From an uncultured Alphaproteobacteria bacterium (lineage in GTDB: Bacteria; Pseudomonadota; Alphaproteobacteria; Micavibrionales; UBA1664): a stretch of DNA of 64,000 nt. Under the pieces are notes generated by a model. The model saw only the letters and a list, made by a program, of their open reading frames with translations, did not search any database and was not told the DNA's origin. The stretch covers positions 46,431-110,430 of the forward strand of contig CALSUG010000008.1 in NCBI GenBank assembly GCA_943789475.1, given 5' to 3'. Shown piece by piece: positions 1-9,400 of the stretch. The position numbers were made by a program, and so were the translations under genes. Position 1 is the first letter of the stretch, and the number at the start of each line of letters is the position of its first letter.

Positions 1-143
1 ACATAATAAAAGAAGAAATGCTGCAATCCCTTATATCTGAAGGAAAGGAAGTACTATTTGTGGTTGATGATAGGCAGCAAGTAGTTGATATGTGGCGCCG
101 TAATGGAATTACGTGTTTACAATGTGATGAAGGTGATTTTTAA
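1..143 (+). CDS. C-terminal end of a polynucleotide-kinase-like 3'-phosphatase (HAD family), 5' part outside the window
   Basis: The open frame enters from the left edge (frame 3) and ends at TAA 141-143. The last ~46 residues read VVDDRQQVVDMWRRNGITC and then LQCDEGDF. This matches the closing segment of T4 PseT-type 3'-phosphatase domains and related phage HAD phosphatases, where DDR, the W-R pair and the final G-D/N-F are typical. Those enzymes repair RNA or DNA ends. Only the tail is visible, so catalytic motifs and a fused kinase cannot be checked. It lies upstream of the Prs/NAMPT/NrtR cassette, on the same strand but separated by a minus-strand gene. The family call is by recognition; the function of this copy is inference. 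Confidence 0.65.
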   Translation, partial: IIKEEMLQSLISEGKEVLFVVDDRQQVVDMWRRNGITCLQCDEGDF

Positions 144-164
144 AAAATTTACACAAAAATTTTG

Positions 165-1457
165 TTAGAGAAAATATTGCTCCAATAGCTGATCTAAATC
201 TATAGTTTGAGGGAGAAATTTTTTGAACAAATTTAAAGCCTCTTCATTTAAATTTTCAAAAATAAAATAACCACGTTTATCTAGAATTTTTCTATATAAA
301 ATTTTTACTCTTAGCTCGTAATCATCAAAATCCTTACAAGGTTCAAATCGAACAATACCTACTTGATTAAAAGTATCAAATTTATCCCACGCTTCACCAG
401 TTTCTCTAAAACCGATTCCATTAAAAATTAACTCTACTGGTTCCATATCAATAGCATCAATCAACGTTTTTAACTTATCAAAATTTTTGTACGTATATCC
501 AACTTTGAAATGTCCTTGTTTTCTAAGTAACGTCCGTATTATTTCAGTGGTTTGAGATATTGGTAACTGATTTTTCTGAGGTTCAAGAACTTGGTTTAAG
601 AATGGAAAAGGATTACTTAACGCGTGCGCTTCTATATCACTATTCCAGCAGGCATAAAAAATAGTAGGGTCGACCTCGTTTTTCAATTCGATCGTTTCTT
701 CCTGATTGTGTGGGCGTGGAGACAAAAGAACATTTTCGCCGTTGATTGTTCTATTTTTTATAAAATAAGGGTCATATTCAATCCTATATACTTCTCCTGT
801 TTTTTTTGAAGAAAAATAGATAATATCATCATCTGGAGAATCATAATCATCGTCGTCATCATCCCAACTATTCCAATAGGTGGAGTAATCACCAAGATTT
901 ATGTCATACCTTGTTTCTTTATCCATCGCATAGGGCGAAGGCATAATTTCTGCAATCTCATTTGCAAAATTGACTGCATCGTAATCCACAGGTGTATTTT
1001 CTTTTTTCGATATATAGTCAGGCAATAAAGATGTGTCCATTCGAACAAAGCTAGAAATAGGAAATTCTTTCGCAAACCGTATGATTGCCATGTCATATTG
1101 TTTTCCATCCTTTGTTTTTACACGGCACGGAAAATCCAGATATTCGGGATGATCGTTTTTAATTCCACCAATTGAAATGAGATTGTTTAATAATTCTTTT
1201 GATAGCGTGAATTCATTATCATACCAATCATTTATCAAACGGGTATTCGGCGAGTAATAAAGACTATACTGGCTCTCATTTAAATACCATTTTTCTTTAC
1301 ATGTATTACATTCAAATAAACGCCCCATTTCAAAATGACATAGATGGGTAAAATTGTTTTCCACCTTTACCCAAGGCAATTGAGGCCAATATGGTGCGCC
1401 ACAATTAACACATTCATCTTCATGCCTTTTTTCTCTTTTGAAATTATTATTTGTCAT
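165..1457 (-). CDS. hypothetical protein with N-terminal zinc ribbon (430 aa)
   Basis: I do not recognise this protein. Residues 16-19 (CVNC) and 50-53 (CNTC) form two CxxC knuckles about 30 residues apart, a probable zinc ribbon. An Asp-rich stretch (WDDDDDDYDSPDDD) follows near residues 197-213. The C-terminal third looks globular, with alternating hydrophobic strands and no signal peptide or membrane helix, so it is probably cytoplasmic. It is transcribed towards the left edge, divergently from the NAD cassette, with about 135 bp of shared upstream sequence. A nucleic-acid-binding role would suit the ribbon but is inference. Confidence 0.7.
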   Translation of the reverse strand: MTNNNFKREKRHEDECVNCGAPYWPQLPWVKVENNFTHLCHFEMGRLFECNTCKEKWYLNESQYSLYYSPNTRLINDWYDNEFTLSKELLNNLISIGGIKNDHPEYLDFPCRVKTKDGKQYDMAIIRFAKEFPISSFVRMDTSLLPDYISKKENTPVDYDAVNFANEIAEIMPSPYAMDKETRYDINLGDYSTYWNSWDDDDDDYDSPDDDIIYFSSKKTGEVYRIEYDPYFIKNRTINGENVLLSPRPHNQEETIELKNEVDPTIFYACWNSDIEAHALSNPFPFLNQVLEPQKNQLPISQTTEIIRTLLRKQGHFKVGYTYKNFDKLKTLIDAIDMEPVELIFNGIGFRETGEAWDKFDTFNQVGIVRFEPCKDFDDYELRVKILYRKILDKRGYFIFENLNEEALNLFKKFLPQTIDLDQLLEQYFL

Positions 1458-1519
1458 TATTTATATTTCTAGCAGTTAAAGACGGTATATGCACTGTTTT
1501 CTTTCTTAAAAAATATTTC

Positions 1520-1577
1520 TTGACTCAATTATTGGCTTTGTGCCACTATTTTAATTAAAGGGCTTAAGGCCAATAAT
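1520..1577 (+). promoter_or_regulatory. candidate promoter and operator of the NAD cassette
   Basis: A -35-like TTGACT lies at 1520-1525. A long inverted repeat then brackets the likely promoter: ATTATTGGC at 1528-1536 and its complement GCCAATAAT at 1569-1577, extended by near-matching CTTT/AAGG. A smaller inverted repeat TGGC/GCCA lies at 1533-1536 and 1542-1545. It sits just before the Prs-like gene of an operon whose third gene resembles the NAD repressor NrtR, so it is a reasonable operator candidate. No match to a known NrtR consensus is claimed. Confidence 0.45.
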
Positions 1578-1593
1578 GTAAATGAGAGAAAAA

Positions 1594-2415
1594 ATGACAA
1601 TTAGAATTAACAATCAAGACATCAAACATTTTGTTTTTAGTGGTGGAGAATGTCACGTTGATATTAGCCACATTAATTTCGATGGAAATGTTGATGTGGT
1701 TGCGTATCTTTATTCATCGGATGACATTATGTGTTTGTTGATGAGTATTGACGCTATTCGTCAACGCAATGAAGGCGCAAAAATTAATCTAACTGTCCCC
1801 TATCTCCCCTATGCTAGGCAAGATCGTGTTTGCAACAAAGGTGAAGCGTTTAGTTTGTCAGTTATCGCGACAATGATTAATAATTTAAACTGCGAAACCG
1901 TTACTTTGTATGATCCACATTCACAAGTAAGTTATGATCTTATAAAAAATTGCCGCGTTTTAACACAGACTGATTTAATTCGGGGCACTGACCTTTTATC
2001 ATTTATTCGACAGCATAACTTAACACTCGTTTCCCCGGATGCTGGATCAGAGAGTAAGATAAAAAATATCCAAAAAACATTCGATCTGAACGCTATTTTT
2101 TGTAAAAAAATTCGTGATTCTGAAACTAGAGAAATTATCAAAACTGAAATCCCAGATGATCTGGAATCTGACGCTTTTATCATTATTGATGATATTTGTG
2201 ATGGTGGAAGAACTTTTGTTGAATTGGCCAAGGCCCTACAAAAGAAAGGTGCAAAAACAATATACCTCTATGTAACGCATGGAATTTTTTCACAAGGTCT
2301 GAAATCTCTAAAACCGTATTTCAACCATATTTATTGTCATCACAGCTTTTTAAAACAAGAAAATTTAGATCCCAAATTTTTAACCATCATAGAAGGAAAT
2401 AATAATGAAAATTAA
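1594..2415 (+). CDS. ribose-phosphate pyrophosphokinase-like protein (Prs / Adps type)
   Basis: This belongs to the PRPP synthetase family, which transfers pyrophosphate from ATP to ribose 5-phosphate. Visible hallmarks are PYLPYARQDR (nucleotide region), DPHSQ in place of the usual DLH metal motif, SPDAGSESK, a basic CKKIRDSE stretch where the flexible KRR loop normally lies, and the PRPP loop IIDDICDGGRTF. At about 273 residues it is shorter than housekeeping Prs (~315), pointing to a specialised paralogue. I prefer the ATG at 1594 to the one at 1582, because GAGAG at 1584-1588 is well spaced for it. The next gene overlaps by 11 bp, so both are translated together. It may make PRPP for the NAMPT, or, as in phage NARP1, ADP-ribose pyrophosphate; sequence alone does not decide. 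Confidence 0.85.
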   Translation: MTIRINNQDIKHFVFSGGECHVDISHINFDGNVDVVAYLYSSDDIMCLLMSIDAIRQRNEGAKINLTVPYLPYARQDRVCNKGEAFSLSVIATMINNLNCETVTLYDPHSQVSYDLIKNCRVLTQTDLIRGTDLLSFIRQHNLTLVSPDAGSESKIKNIQKTFDLNAIFCKKIRDSETREIIKTEIPDDLESDAFIIIDDICDGGRTFVELAKALQKKGAKTIYLYVTHGIFSQGLKSLKPYFNHIYCHHSFLKQENLDPKFLTIIEGNNNEN

Positions 2416-3901
2416 TCCATTAACAGCTATAGATTTCTATAAAGCCGATCATCGAAATCAATATCCCGTAGGCACGACAGAGGTCTATTCTAATTTTACA
2501 CCACGTAGTAATAAGTTAGCAAAAACATTGTCATCTCATAAGGACGATGAGGTCGTCATGTTTGGATTGCAGTATTTTATCAAACATTTTTTACAGGATG
2601 TATGGAATGATAGCTTTTTTCAAAAAGACAAGAGCGAGGTTGTCGCATTATACAAAAAGCGTATGGATTCCTCATTAGGTGAAAATGCCATTACAATGGA
2701 TCATCTTGAGTCACTGCATGATCTCGGATATTTACCAATAAAGATAAAAGCCTTGCCAGAAGGGGTGCGCGTTCCTATCGCCGTTCCTGTTCTAACAGTT
2801 GTTAACACTCACCCTGATTTTTTTTGGTTAACAAATTATATTGAAACAATCATGTCATGTTATTTGTGGAAACCGATGACATCTGCAACAACGGCATTTG
2901 AATATAAGCGACTATTAACGGATTTTGCGAACAGAACAGGATCGGACAAGGATATGGTTCAATTTCAAGCGCATGATTTTTCGTTCCGTGGTTTATCATC
3001 GTTACAAGATGCCGCGGTTAGTGGCGCGGGTCATTTGACCTGCTTTTGGGGGACGGATACTGTTCCCGCGATTGATTTTCTTGAGAATTATTATGGTGCA
3101 GATTGTGTGAATGAACCCGTTGGTTTTTCTGTTCCTGCGACAGAACATTCTGTTATGTGCATGGGCATGCAAGATGGAGAATTAGAAACATTTAAGCGAC
3201 TTATCACAAAAACTTACCCTAAGGGAATTGTCTCAATTGTTTCCGACACATGGGATTTTTGGAAGGTTGTGACAGAATATGTTGCTTTGCTGAAAAACGA
3301 TATTTTATCTCGTGATGGCAAATTAGTAATTAGACCTGATAGTGGTGATCCTGTAAAAATTGTGTGTGGTGATGATAATGCACCACATGGTTCTGCAGAG
3401 TATAAAGGTGCGATTGAATGTTTGTGGGATGTTTTTGGAGGATCAATAACAAGCACGGGACATAAACTTTTGGATGCTCACATTGGATTAATTTATGGCG
3501 ACTCAATTACATTGGAGCGTGCAGAACAAATCTTAGAAAAATTAGAAGCCAAAGGTTTTACATCTACCAATATTGTATTAGGTGTAGGATCATATACATA
3601 CCAATATGTCACACGTGATAGCCACGGTTTTGCAATGAAAGCAACAAGTGGCGTTGTAAATGGAGAACGACGTGATATTTTTAAATCACCCAAAACGGAT
3701 TCAGGGACGAAAAAATCAGCGAAAGGTCTTTTACGTGTTGAAAAAGAAAATGGTCATTATGTTCTTTATGATCAACAAACAAGTGAGCAAGAAAACCAAG
3801 GAGAGTTGGAAGTTGTCTTTGAAGATGGTAACTTGATAAAAGAGTATAAACTTTCTGAGATCAGGGCACGTTTGGATCAAGAGTTAGAAAGTATAGTTTA
3901 A
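2405..3901 (+). CDS. nadV: nicotinamide phosphoribosyltransferase family protein (NadV/NAMPT)
   Basis: NAMPT-family enzymes join nicotinamide to PRPP to give NMN, a short salvage route to NAD. The 498-residue length is normal for NadV. Family features include the opening DFYKADHRNQYP...EVYSNFTPR, QAHDFSFRGLSS in the middle, the SDTWDFWKVV stretch, LVIRPDSGDP, and the GVGSYTYQYVTRD segment with FAMKAT after it. The start overlaps the Prs-like gene and has AAGGA just upstream. A Prs-like partner supplies the phosphorylated sugar and an NrtR-like gene follows, so this is a dedicated NAD-resynthesis unit. In NARP1 phages a related enzyme uses ADPR-PP and makes NAD directly; that specificity cannot be read here. 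Confidence 0.92.
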   Translation: MKINPLTAIDFYKADHRNQYPVGTTEVYSNFTPRSNKLAKTLSSHKDDEVVMFGLQYFIKHFLQDVWNDSFFQKDKSEVVALYKKRMDSSLGENAITMDHLESLHDLGYLPIKIKALPEGVRVPIAVPVLTVVNTHPDFFWLTNYIETIMSCYLWKPMTSATTAFEYKRLLTDFANRTGSDKDMVQFQAHDFSFRGLSSLQDAAVSGAGHLTCFWGTDTVPAIDFLENYYGADCVNEPVGFSVPATEHSVMCMGMQDGELETFKRLITKTYPKGIVSIVSDTWDFWKVVTEYVALLKNDILSRDGKLVIRPDSGDPVKIVCGDDNAPHGSAEYKGAIECLWDVFGGSITSTGHKLLDAHIGLIYGDSITLERAEQILEKLEAKGFTSTNIVLGVGSYTYQYVTRDSHGFAMKATSGVVNGERRDIFKSPKTDSGTKKSAKGLLRVEKENGHYVLYDQQTSEQENQGELEVVFEDGNLIKEYKLSEIRARLDQELESIV

Positions 3902-3917
3902 TCGTGATGAGGTATAA

Positions 3918-4658
3918 GTGACATCTGATAATATACAAAAAGAAGAATGTGATTATCTTGAAAGTTATAATGCAAAGGATTTTGATCGTCCATCAACGTC
4001 CGTTGATAATGTTATCTATACCATTATTAATAATGCACTTCATGTTTTAATTGTTAAGCGATCAAATCACCCTTTTAAGGATCAATGGGCGCTGGTCGGT
4101 GGGTTTGTTGATCTTAACACAGATAATAATCTTGAAATGACGGCAAAAAGAAAACTGAAAGAAAAAACAGGGGTTAATACACCCTATTTAGAACAGTTTT
4201 CAACAATTGGGAATAAGGATAGAGATCCGCGAGGATGGTCTGTAACGACTGTTTATTTTGCGCTTCTGCCCTCAGAAAACATAACATTAAATGTTGGCAA
4301 AGGTGCAAATGATATCAAGTGGGCAAAAATTGATAATGGAAAAATATCCGAAACTCTAGCATTTGATCATAGTGAAATACTTAGAGAATGTACTCAAAGA
4401 TTGCGGAGTAAGGCGTTATATACATCCTTACCACTTTATTTGATGCCCGAAAAATTCACCCTCCATGAATTGCAAGAGGTTTATCATGCGGTATTGAGTA
4501 GCAAGATGGATCCCAAATCCTTTAGGCGAAGGATGCTTACAACGGATTTATTAGAAGAAACAGCTGAGATGAGGCAAACAGGTCGACGGCCAGCAATGTT
4601 ATACAGAGTAAAAAATGATCAACCTTTCTTCTTTACACGAACAATCGAGGGGATATAA
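3918..4658 (+). CDS. nrtR: NrtR-like Nudix-fold transcriptional regulator of NAD metabolism
   Basis: Residues 1-~165 form a Nudix domain and the rest a winged-helix-like tail (FTLHELQEVYHAVL, then FRRRMLTTDLLEE and GRRPAMLYR). This is the layout of NrtR, a repressor that releases DNA on binding ADP-ribose or related NAD metabolites. The Nudix box is degraded: where catalytic enzymes have RExxEExG this protein has RKLKEKTG, losing two acidic metal ligands, which fits a sensor rather than a hydrolase. The start is GTG, with GATGAGG about 5 nt upstream, 16 bp after the nadV stop. It probably controls its own operon through the inverted repeat at 1528-1577. Confidence 0.85.
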   Translation: MTSDNIQKEECDYLESYNAKDFDRPSTSVDNVIYTIINNALHVLIVKRSNHPFKDQWALVGGFVDLNTDNNLEMTAKRKLKEKTGVNTPYLEQFSTIGNKDRDPRGWSVTTVYFALLPSENITLNVGKGANDIKWAKIDNGKISETLAFDHSEILRECTQRLRSKALYTSLPLYLMPEKFTLHELQEVYHAVLSSKMDPKSFRRRMLTTDLLEETAEMRQTGRRPAMLYRVKNDQPFFFTRTIEGI

Positions 4659-4744
4659 AAGTTATTTCACTGAGTAATGGCGAATATTTGATAATTTACC
4701 TGTGCTTATATCTAAATCACACTCATGCCCTATATGAGAGGTTG

Positions 4745-5563
4745 TTATTTTTTGTATCCAGTCTGTTTTAATTGATCAAGAGAATATAATAATTTCAGTA
4801 ATTGTCTTAACCTTTCAAAATTTGGAATTAATTGAGGGAAAGCCTCCCTGTGTTTATTAAGGAACATTGAAATTGGATCAACAGGCCCTCCACTTTTTAC
4901 ATCAATAACTTCAAAAGTAATGTCCATATCAATATCTTTTAAACGCCAATTATTGTCTGCTATTAAATCACCCTCTGTATTTCCTATAAATTGAACTGGT
5001 TTCACACGCGCGATATGCGTTAATGAATCAATATTAGATTGTTGTCGCATAACTGGTATATATCCGATCATTGATTTTACTGGATCATGCCAATCAAGGT
5101 TAAAAAACATCTCCTTAGGTGCAATATCGAATTTATCAGTTTCAAAAATCAATTGATTTATAAAATGATGGCATGCATATAGAGTCCGACCAAAGTCTGT
5201 ATCCTCTAACCAAGCTGGATTGAAAATTTTCTCTATATTTGAATTAAAGTAAAATTCTGGAAAAATAGATTCATCAAATATCAATCTCTCAGCTATTTTA
5301 AAATCTTCATCAAATAACAAAGCTGAAAAGCCTTTTTTAAATCCACAATCATATCTAATTGCACTGCGTTCATCGATCCATATTGAATTCAGAATAACAG
5401 GCCCTTCAAAAGGTATATAGCTTACATACTGTTCTGGAGTGGTTGAAAGGGGGTCTTCAATAGGTTCCTCTATTGCTTGCTCCCAAGCCCCTAATAAGGG
5501 TAAACCGTTATTATTTAGCGGATTGTAAATCGGCCCATATTCTAGACTGCCTAAAGAATTCAT
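4745..5563 (-). CDS. hypothetical protein; stand-alone copy of the C-terminal module of the Sel1 protein
   Basis: This 272-residue protein is not recognised as a named family, but it is clearly homologous to roughly the last 290 residues of the 1077-residue protein three genes upstream. Shared landmarks in the same order are GLPLLGAW (GLPVLAVW), PAWLEDTDFGRTLY (PEWLGHTDFGKTLY) and FERLRQLLKLLYSLDQLKQTGY (YERARQLMSLLYGLAELRKMGY in the other). No signal peptide or membrane helix is visible. It is the last gene of a five-gene minus-strand operon, and its start overlaps the stop of the preceding gene by one base. A full-length protein plus a detached homologous domain suggests a competitor, partner or immunity-like role; this is inference. 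Confidence 0.8.
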   Translation of the reverse strand: MNSLGSLEYGPIYNPLNNNGLPLLGAWEQAIEEPIEDPLSTTPEQYVSYIPFEGPVILNSIWIDERSAIRYDCGFKKGFSALLFDEDFKIAERLIFDESIFPEFYFNSNIEKIFNPAWLEDTDFGRTLYACHHFINQLIFETDKFDIAPKEMFFNLDWHDPVKSMIGYIPVMRQQSNIDSLTHIARVKPVQFIGNTEGDLIADNNWRLKDIDMDITFEVIDVKSGGPVDPISMFLNKHREAFPQLIPNFERLRQLLKLLYSLDQLKQTGYKK

Positions 5564-5922
5564 TATAAAGTCTTACCAAAATTATTGTTTCTATTTTTGT
5601 AGGGCTCTTCTTCTAAATAACTTTTTAAATTAGAGATAACTTCGAGAACTTTCTCTTTATATTCTTCAATTTCATCCTTATATTCTGGATGGCTAATGCC
5701 CAAAGGATCTTCATTCAAATAATTTCCAGTATTCATGATCCAAGTGCAAAATTCTTTTTCTTCAATTGAACTCATTTTATAGTAAGTAGAATACATCGCC
5801 CCTGAACAATGGTCTCTTACTTCAGGGTCTCCCATGTCTCTTGTTAAACTTTTTTCAAGTTTTTCGATTAATTCTCTTATTAAAGATTGATATTGTGTTT
5901 TCATTTTTTCTTTAAATCCCAT
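5563..5922 (-). CDS. small helical hypothetical protein (119 aa)
   Basis: This is an acidic, probably all-helical cytoplasmic protein with no recognised family. The first ~30 residues (KTQYQSLIRELIEKLEKSL) and the last ~35 (EEYKEKVLEVISNLKSYLEEE) look like amphipathic helices, with two Cys between. It overlaps the upstream gene by 22 bp and the downstream gene by 1 bp, so translational coupling is likely and the frame is almost certainly used. Size, charge and position next to another small orphan protein recall immunity or antitoxin proteins, but nothing in the sequence proves that. Confidence 0.72.
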   Translation of the reverse strand: MGFKEKMKTQYQSLIRELIEKLEKSLTRDMGDPEVRDHCSGAMYSTYYKMSSIEEKEFCTWIMNTGNYLNEDPLGISHPEYKDEIEEYKEKVLEVISNLKSYLEEEPYKNRNNNFGKTL

Positions 5923-6422
5923 CCGCCACGCTGATAATATGCTCCATGAATTCTTCCTTTTTCTGAAACGCTTACTCTAACCTCGTCTAATACATAGCTC
6001 AATCTTCCCCTTTTGTCGACTTCTGCTTCTCCATAACCAATTACATATTCTGCATTTCTGGGCGATATAGAGCGGCGCTGGTCATTTGGATCATTACTAC
6101 TATGTGAGTATCTTGTGCCTGACGGCAAAGTTGCGGTAATAGCGTGATCAGTCCACTCTCTTCCAGAGGTGGATACTCTTACATTACGTTTAATTTCTTC
6201 ATCATACCCTATGTTTTGATAACCAGAGTGGGGAACCCATGGGTGCTCGGGTATTCTCTCATAATTAAATGGCCTTAAGGCAGAAGGAGGAGTTGGAGGT
6301 GGTGCATTGTCAATCTTGGCACCCTGAGATACAAATCCAGGCTTATTGAGATATGGGATTTCTTGTTCTATGCCTACTTTGGAAGAAAAAAACTGCTGAA
6401 ATATCTTACGAATACTAATCAT
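5901..6422 (-). CDS. hypothetical protein with proline-rich linker (173 aa)
   Basis: There is no recognised domain. A short hydrophobic/basic N-terminus is followed by a Pro-rich linker (residues ~40-65, APPPTPPSALRP) and a C-terminal half that looks like beta structure, rich in Ser, Arg and Tyr (SGTRYSHSSNDPNDQRR, YVIGYGEAEV). The start overlaps the large Sel1 gene by 4 bp (ATGA type) and the stop overlaps the next gene by 22 bp. A linker plus small C-terminal domain is common in effector-type proteins, but no catalytic motif is evident, so no function is assigned. Confidence 0.7.
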   Translation of the reverse strand: MISIRKIFQQFFSSKVGIEQEIPYLNKPGFVSQGAKIDNAPPPTPPSALRPFNYERIPEHPWVPHSGYQNIGYDEEIKRNVRVSTSGREWTDHAITATLPSGTRYSHSSNDPNDQRRSISPRNAEYVIGYGEAEVDKRGRLSYVLDEVRVSVSEKGRIHGAYYQRGGWDLKKK

Positions 6423-9400
6423 AGCGCTTTACTTTCTGGTCTAAAAACAAAATTTCTTCTAACTAAAATACCTTCTACTTTTACGCGCCCAAGGTTTTCG
6501 TAATGCTTTAAATTACTGCGTAGTTGAATTAATTTTTCTGGCGATGGAGTATACCCCATTTTTCTTAATTCTGCTAAGCCATACAACAAACTCATCAATT
6601 GTCTAGCCCGCTCATATCGTGGATCTAATCTACACATTGTATTATAATAATCTGTTAATTTTTTCACCGTCCTACCATTCGAAAAATTAGGATCTTCAGC
6701 AAATACTCCTCTATCCTCTGTACCGTCGTTTCTAACTTTTGTATAAGCACCATATATCTTCATTGTTAAATTCATGTTTTCTACAATGTAAGCGCCATCT
6801 TCTTTTTTCTTTTGTCTTGAAAAATGTTTGGGCTGCAGCATTACGAGACCACTTTCTGCCCCCCCATCTCGACCTCCTGATAAACGCAATTCATGGATAA
6901 ATGATTTTGCTAGCCCTTCAGCCTCTTCACTAAAGGTTTCATCGCCACTACCAATCGTAAATCTTTCAGATAAACCGCTCCATAAGCCTAACATTTTATC
7001 GGTAATATAAAGAGTTTTCCCAAAATCTGTATGCCCCAACCATTCCGGTGTCCAGTTTTTATAACTAAAAGCAGTATGTTGTTTTCCACTTAAGGTTTTT
7101 TTCTCAGTATCAGGGTCATCAAGTTCAAGCCCCAAAGAAGGCCAAATTGGCCCATCTGGTGAGGCAAACATTAAAGTTTCAGCAACAAGAAAGTCCTCTG
7201 GCAATAAAAATGCGGGTAGTTCTTTATTCTCACGAGTATGATAACGAAAGCCTTCTTCTGTTCCATAAACACCTATAATACTTTTAACGCCTGGCTGAGG
7301 CACATAAGATCCCGTTTCTCTATGCTCTTCAATTTCTTCCGATTCATTGTTCGAGGGGCCTTGCCATACAGCAAGAACTGGTAAACCTCTTTTGTCTAAA
7401 GGAGTGTAGCGAGGGCCGGAATTGCGTAAAGATTTTACCACGTCACGAAATCTAACACCTAGTTTATTTGCCTGCGTTGCCTCTCTCAAATTATCTAAAT
7501 CATATTTCGATTCCCAATCCTCTTGATTCGACAACCACTCCAAACAAACAACGTAATTAACTAATTGATCTGAAATTTTATATTCACCACTGTCAAGACG
7601 TTGAATTACTTGAGCAATCATCTCTGGATTTTGATATATTTGTTCTATTAATTGAGAGGCCTTATTTGGGTACTGTCGTTCTGTTTTAATATAGGACTGA
7701 ATACGTTTTTTCCATTCTTGTAAGCCATAACGTATATCACTATGATTGGAATTATCTGATATTTTATCCAAGTATTCATTCGCTTTTTTATTATCTTTTG
7801 GGGTATAAAGGCCTAAAAAATTTCTCATAGCCATAGTAAGGGCTACACGTGCATATGTGCTTTCTTCAGCATACGAGGGACTTCGCTGTAAAATATCTTC
7901 GTAAATTTGAATAGCTTGATTAGCGCTCTTTTCTCGACCCATCCCATTAATACAGAATTCTGCAATTTTAGCTGAAGCAACAATGTCATTTCCTTTATGA
8001 CCAGCTTCATACAATTCAATAATTTCATCTGAATATGGATTTTGTATTTCAGGATTATCCAACTCTCTTTGTAATATTAAGATACTAGCTATTCTATGTT
8101 TTGCTAGTCGCCCACCTAATTCATCTGCACGCCTATACCATTTTAATGCCTCATCAAGATTAATTTCTGTGTTTTTTCCTCTTCCAGAATGATATTTAAC
8201 ACCAAGATTGAAAGCCGCCATAGAACTACCCAAATCAGCTGCCTTACGATAAAATTTTTCGGCTTTAACTTCATCAAACAAGCCATCATTATCTAGATGC
8301 ATGTCCAATATAAAAGCAGCTTTTGCTAGCCAATCTGCATCGTCGCCATCCACTTCCTCATCAAAAAGAGCATATGCGTGATTATATTGTGGAGGAATCA
8401 TCTCAGTAAATTCATGGCACTTTCTAAAACGCTCATTTGAACTAAATGGCGGTTCACCTAACCCATGCTCTTTGAAATACTTATTCAGTCTTTTGTAGAA
8501 TTTGATTTGGACTTTGAATTCTTTTTGCTCTTTTGGGCTTAGTTCAAATTTCCCTTTGTCGCCGTTACGAATTTCTTCATCAAATGTTGTATAGATAAAA
8601 GGATCAAATTCATGCTCCAAAATAGGATCAACCTTATCAAGTGAGCGATAATTAATGAGAGTTTGCCTGTAAGCAACATTCCAATATTTATTATTGGTCC
8701 AGTTTTCACGCTTCGATAATAAATTTCCTAGTAGAAGAAAATCTATAAAGGCTTGCTGTTCTGCTGATGGATATTCATGATATTCTGTCGTTTGATTGAA
8801 TATTTCCATCGGGTTGTTAATGGATTTACTCGCTTGCTTTGCTAAAGCGTCATAACGCGCTTTATAAGTGGAATTTTTCATCCCCTCGGCAATACGTTCA
8901 TAGACATCAATCAGATCGAGAGATATGCCGTCTAAATCAGGATTTTCTATTTTTTGAGATAGGATTTCTAATTTCAAGGCTTCATTAATATTAGTTTCTG
9001 TTCCTAAACCGAGAGCATAACGCAATGAAAGATTTGTATAGGACGCGCCTAATAAACCTCTATCTACTACCTCAATATAGGCTTTATATGTATTAATCGC
9101 CTGTTCGTGATCTTGAGCAATGCCATTACCAGCACCAATAAAAGACGCAAATAAATAACCGCCATACAACTCTCTTAATTTAGTTTTCTTTTGTTTTGCC
9201 CAATCCATTGGATCAGGTAAATCCCAATTTTGCATGATGGTTGCAAGAATACATCGAAAGACAAATTTATCTTTGTATAAGGCCGGCAGATCTTTTTCTT
9301 CAGTATTATTGGCTTTGAAATAAGCTCGTAAATAATACCAAGCACTTCTGTAATTATCTTCACCTTCTGCAATTTCAAAGGCTCTACGATAATATTTTTG

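Noticed and set aside
3918..4658. Active ADP-ribose pyrophosphatase
   Set aside because: Two catalytic Glu of the Nudix box are replaced by Lys, and a winged-helix-like tail is present.
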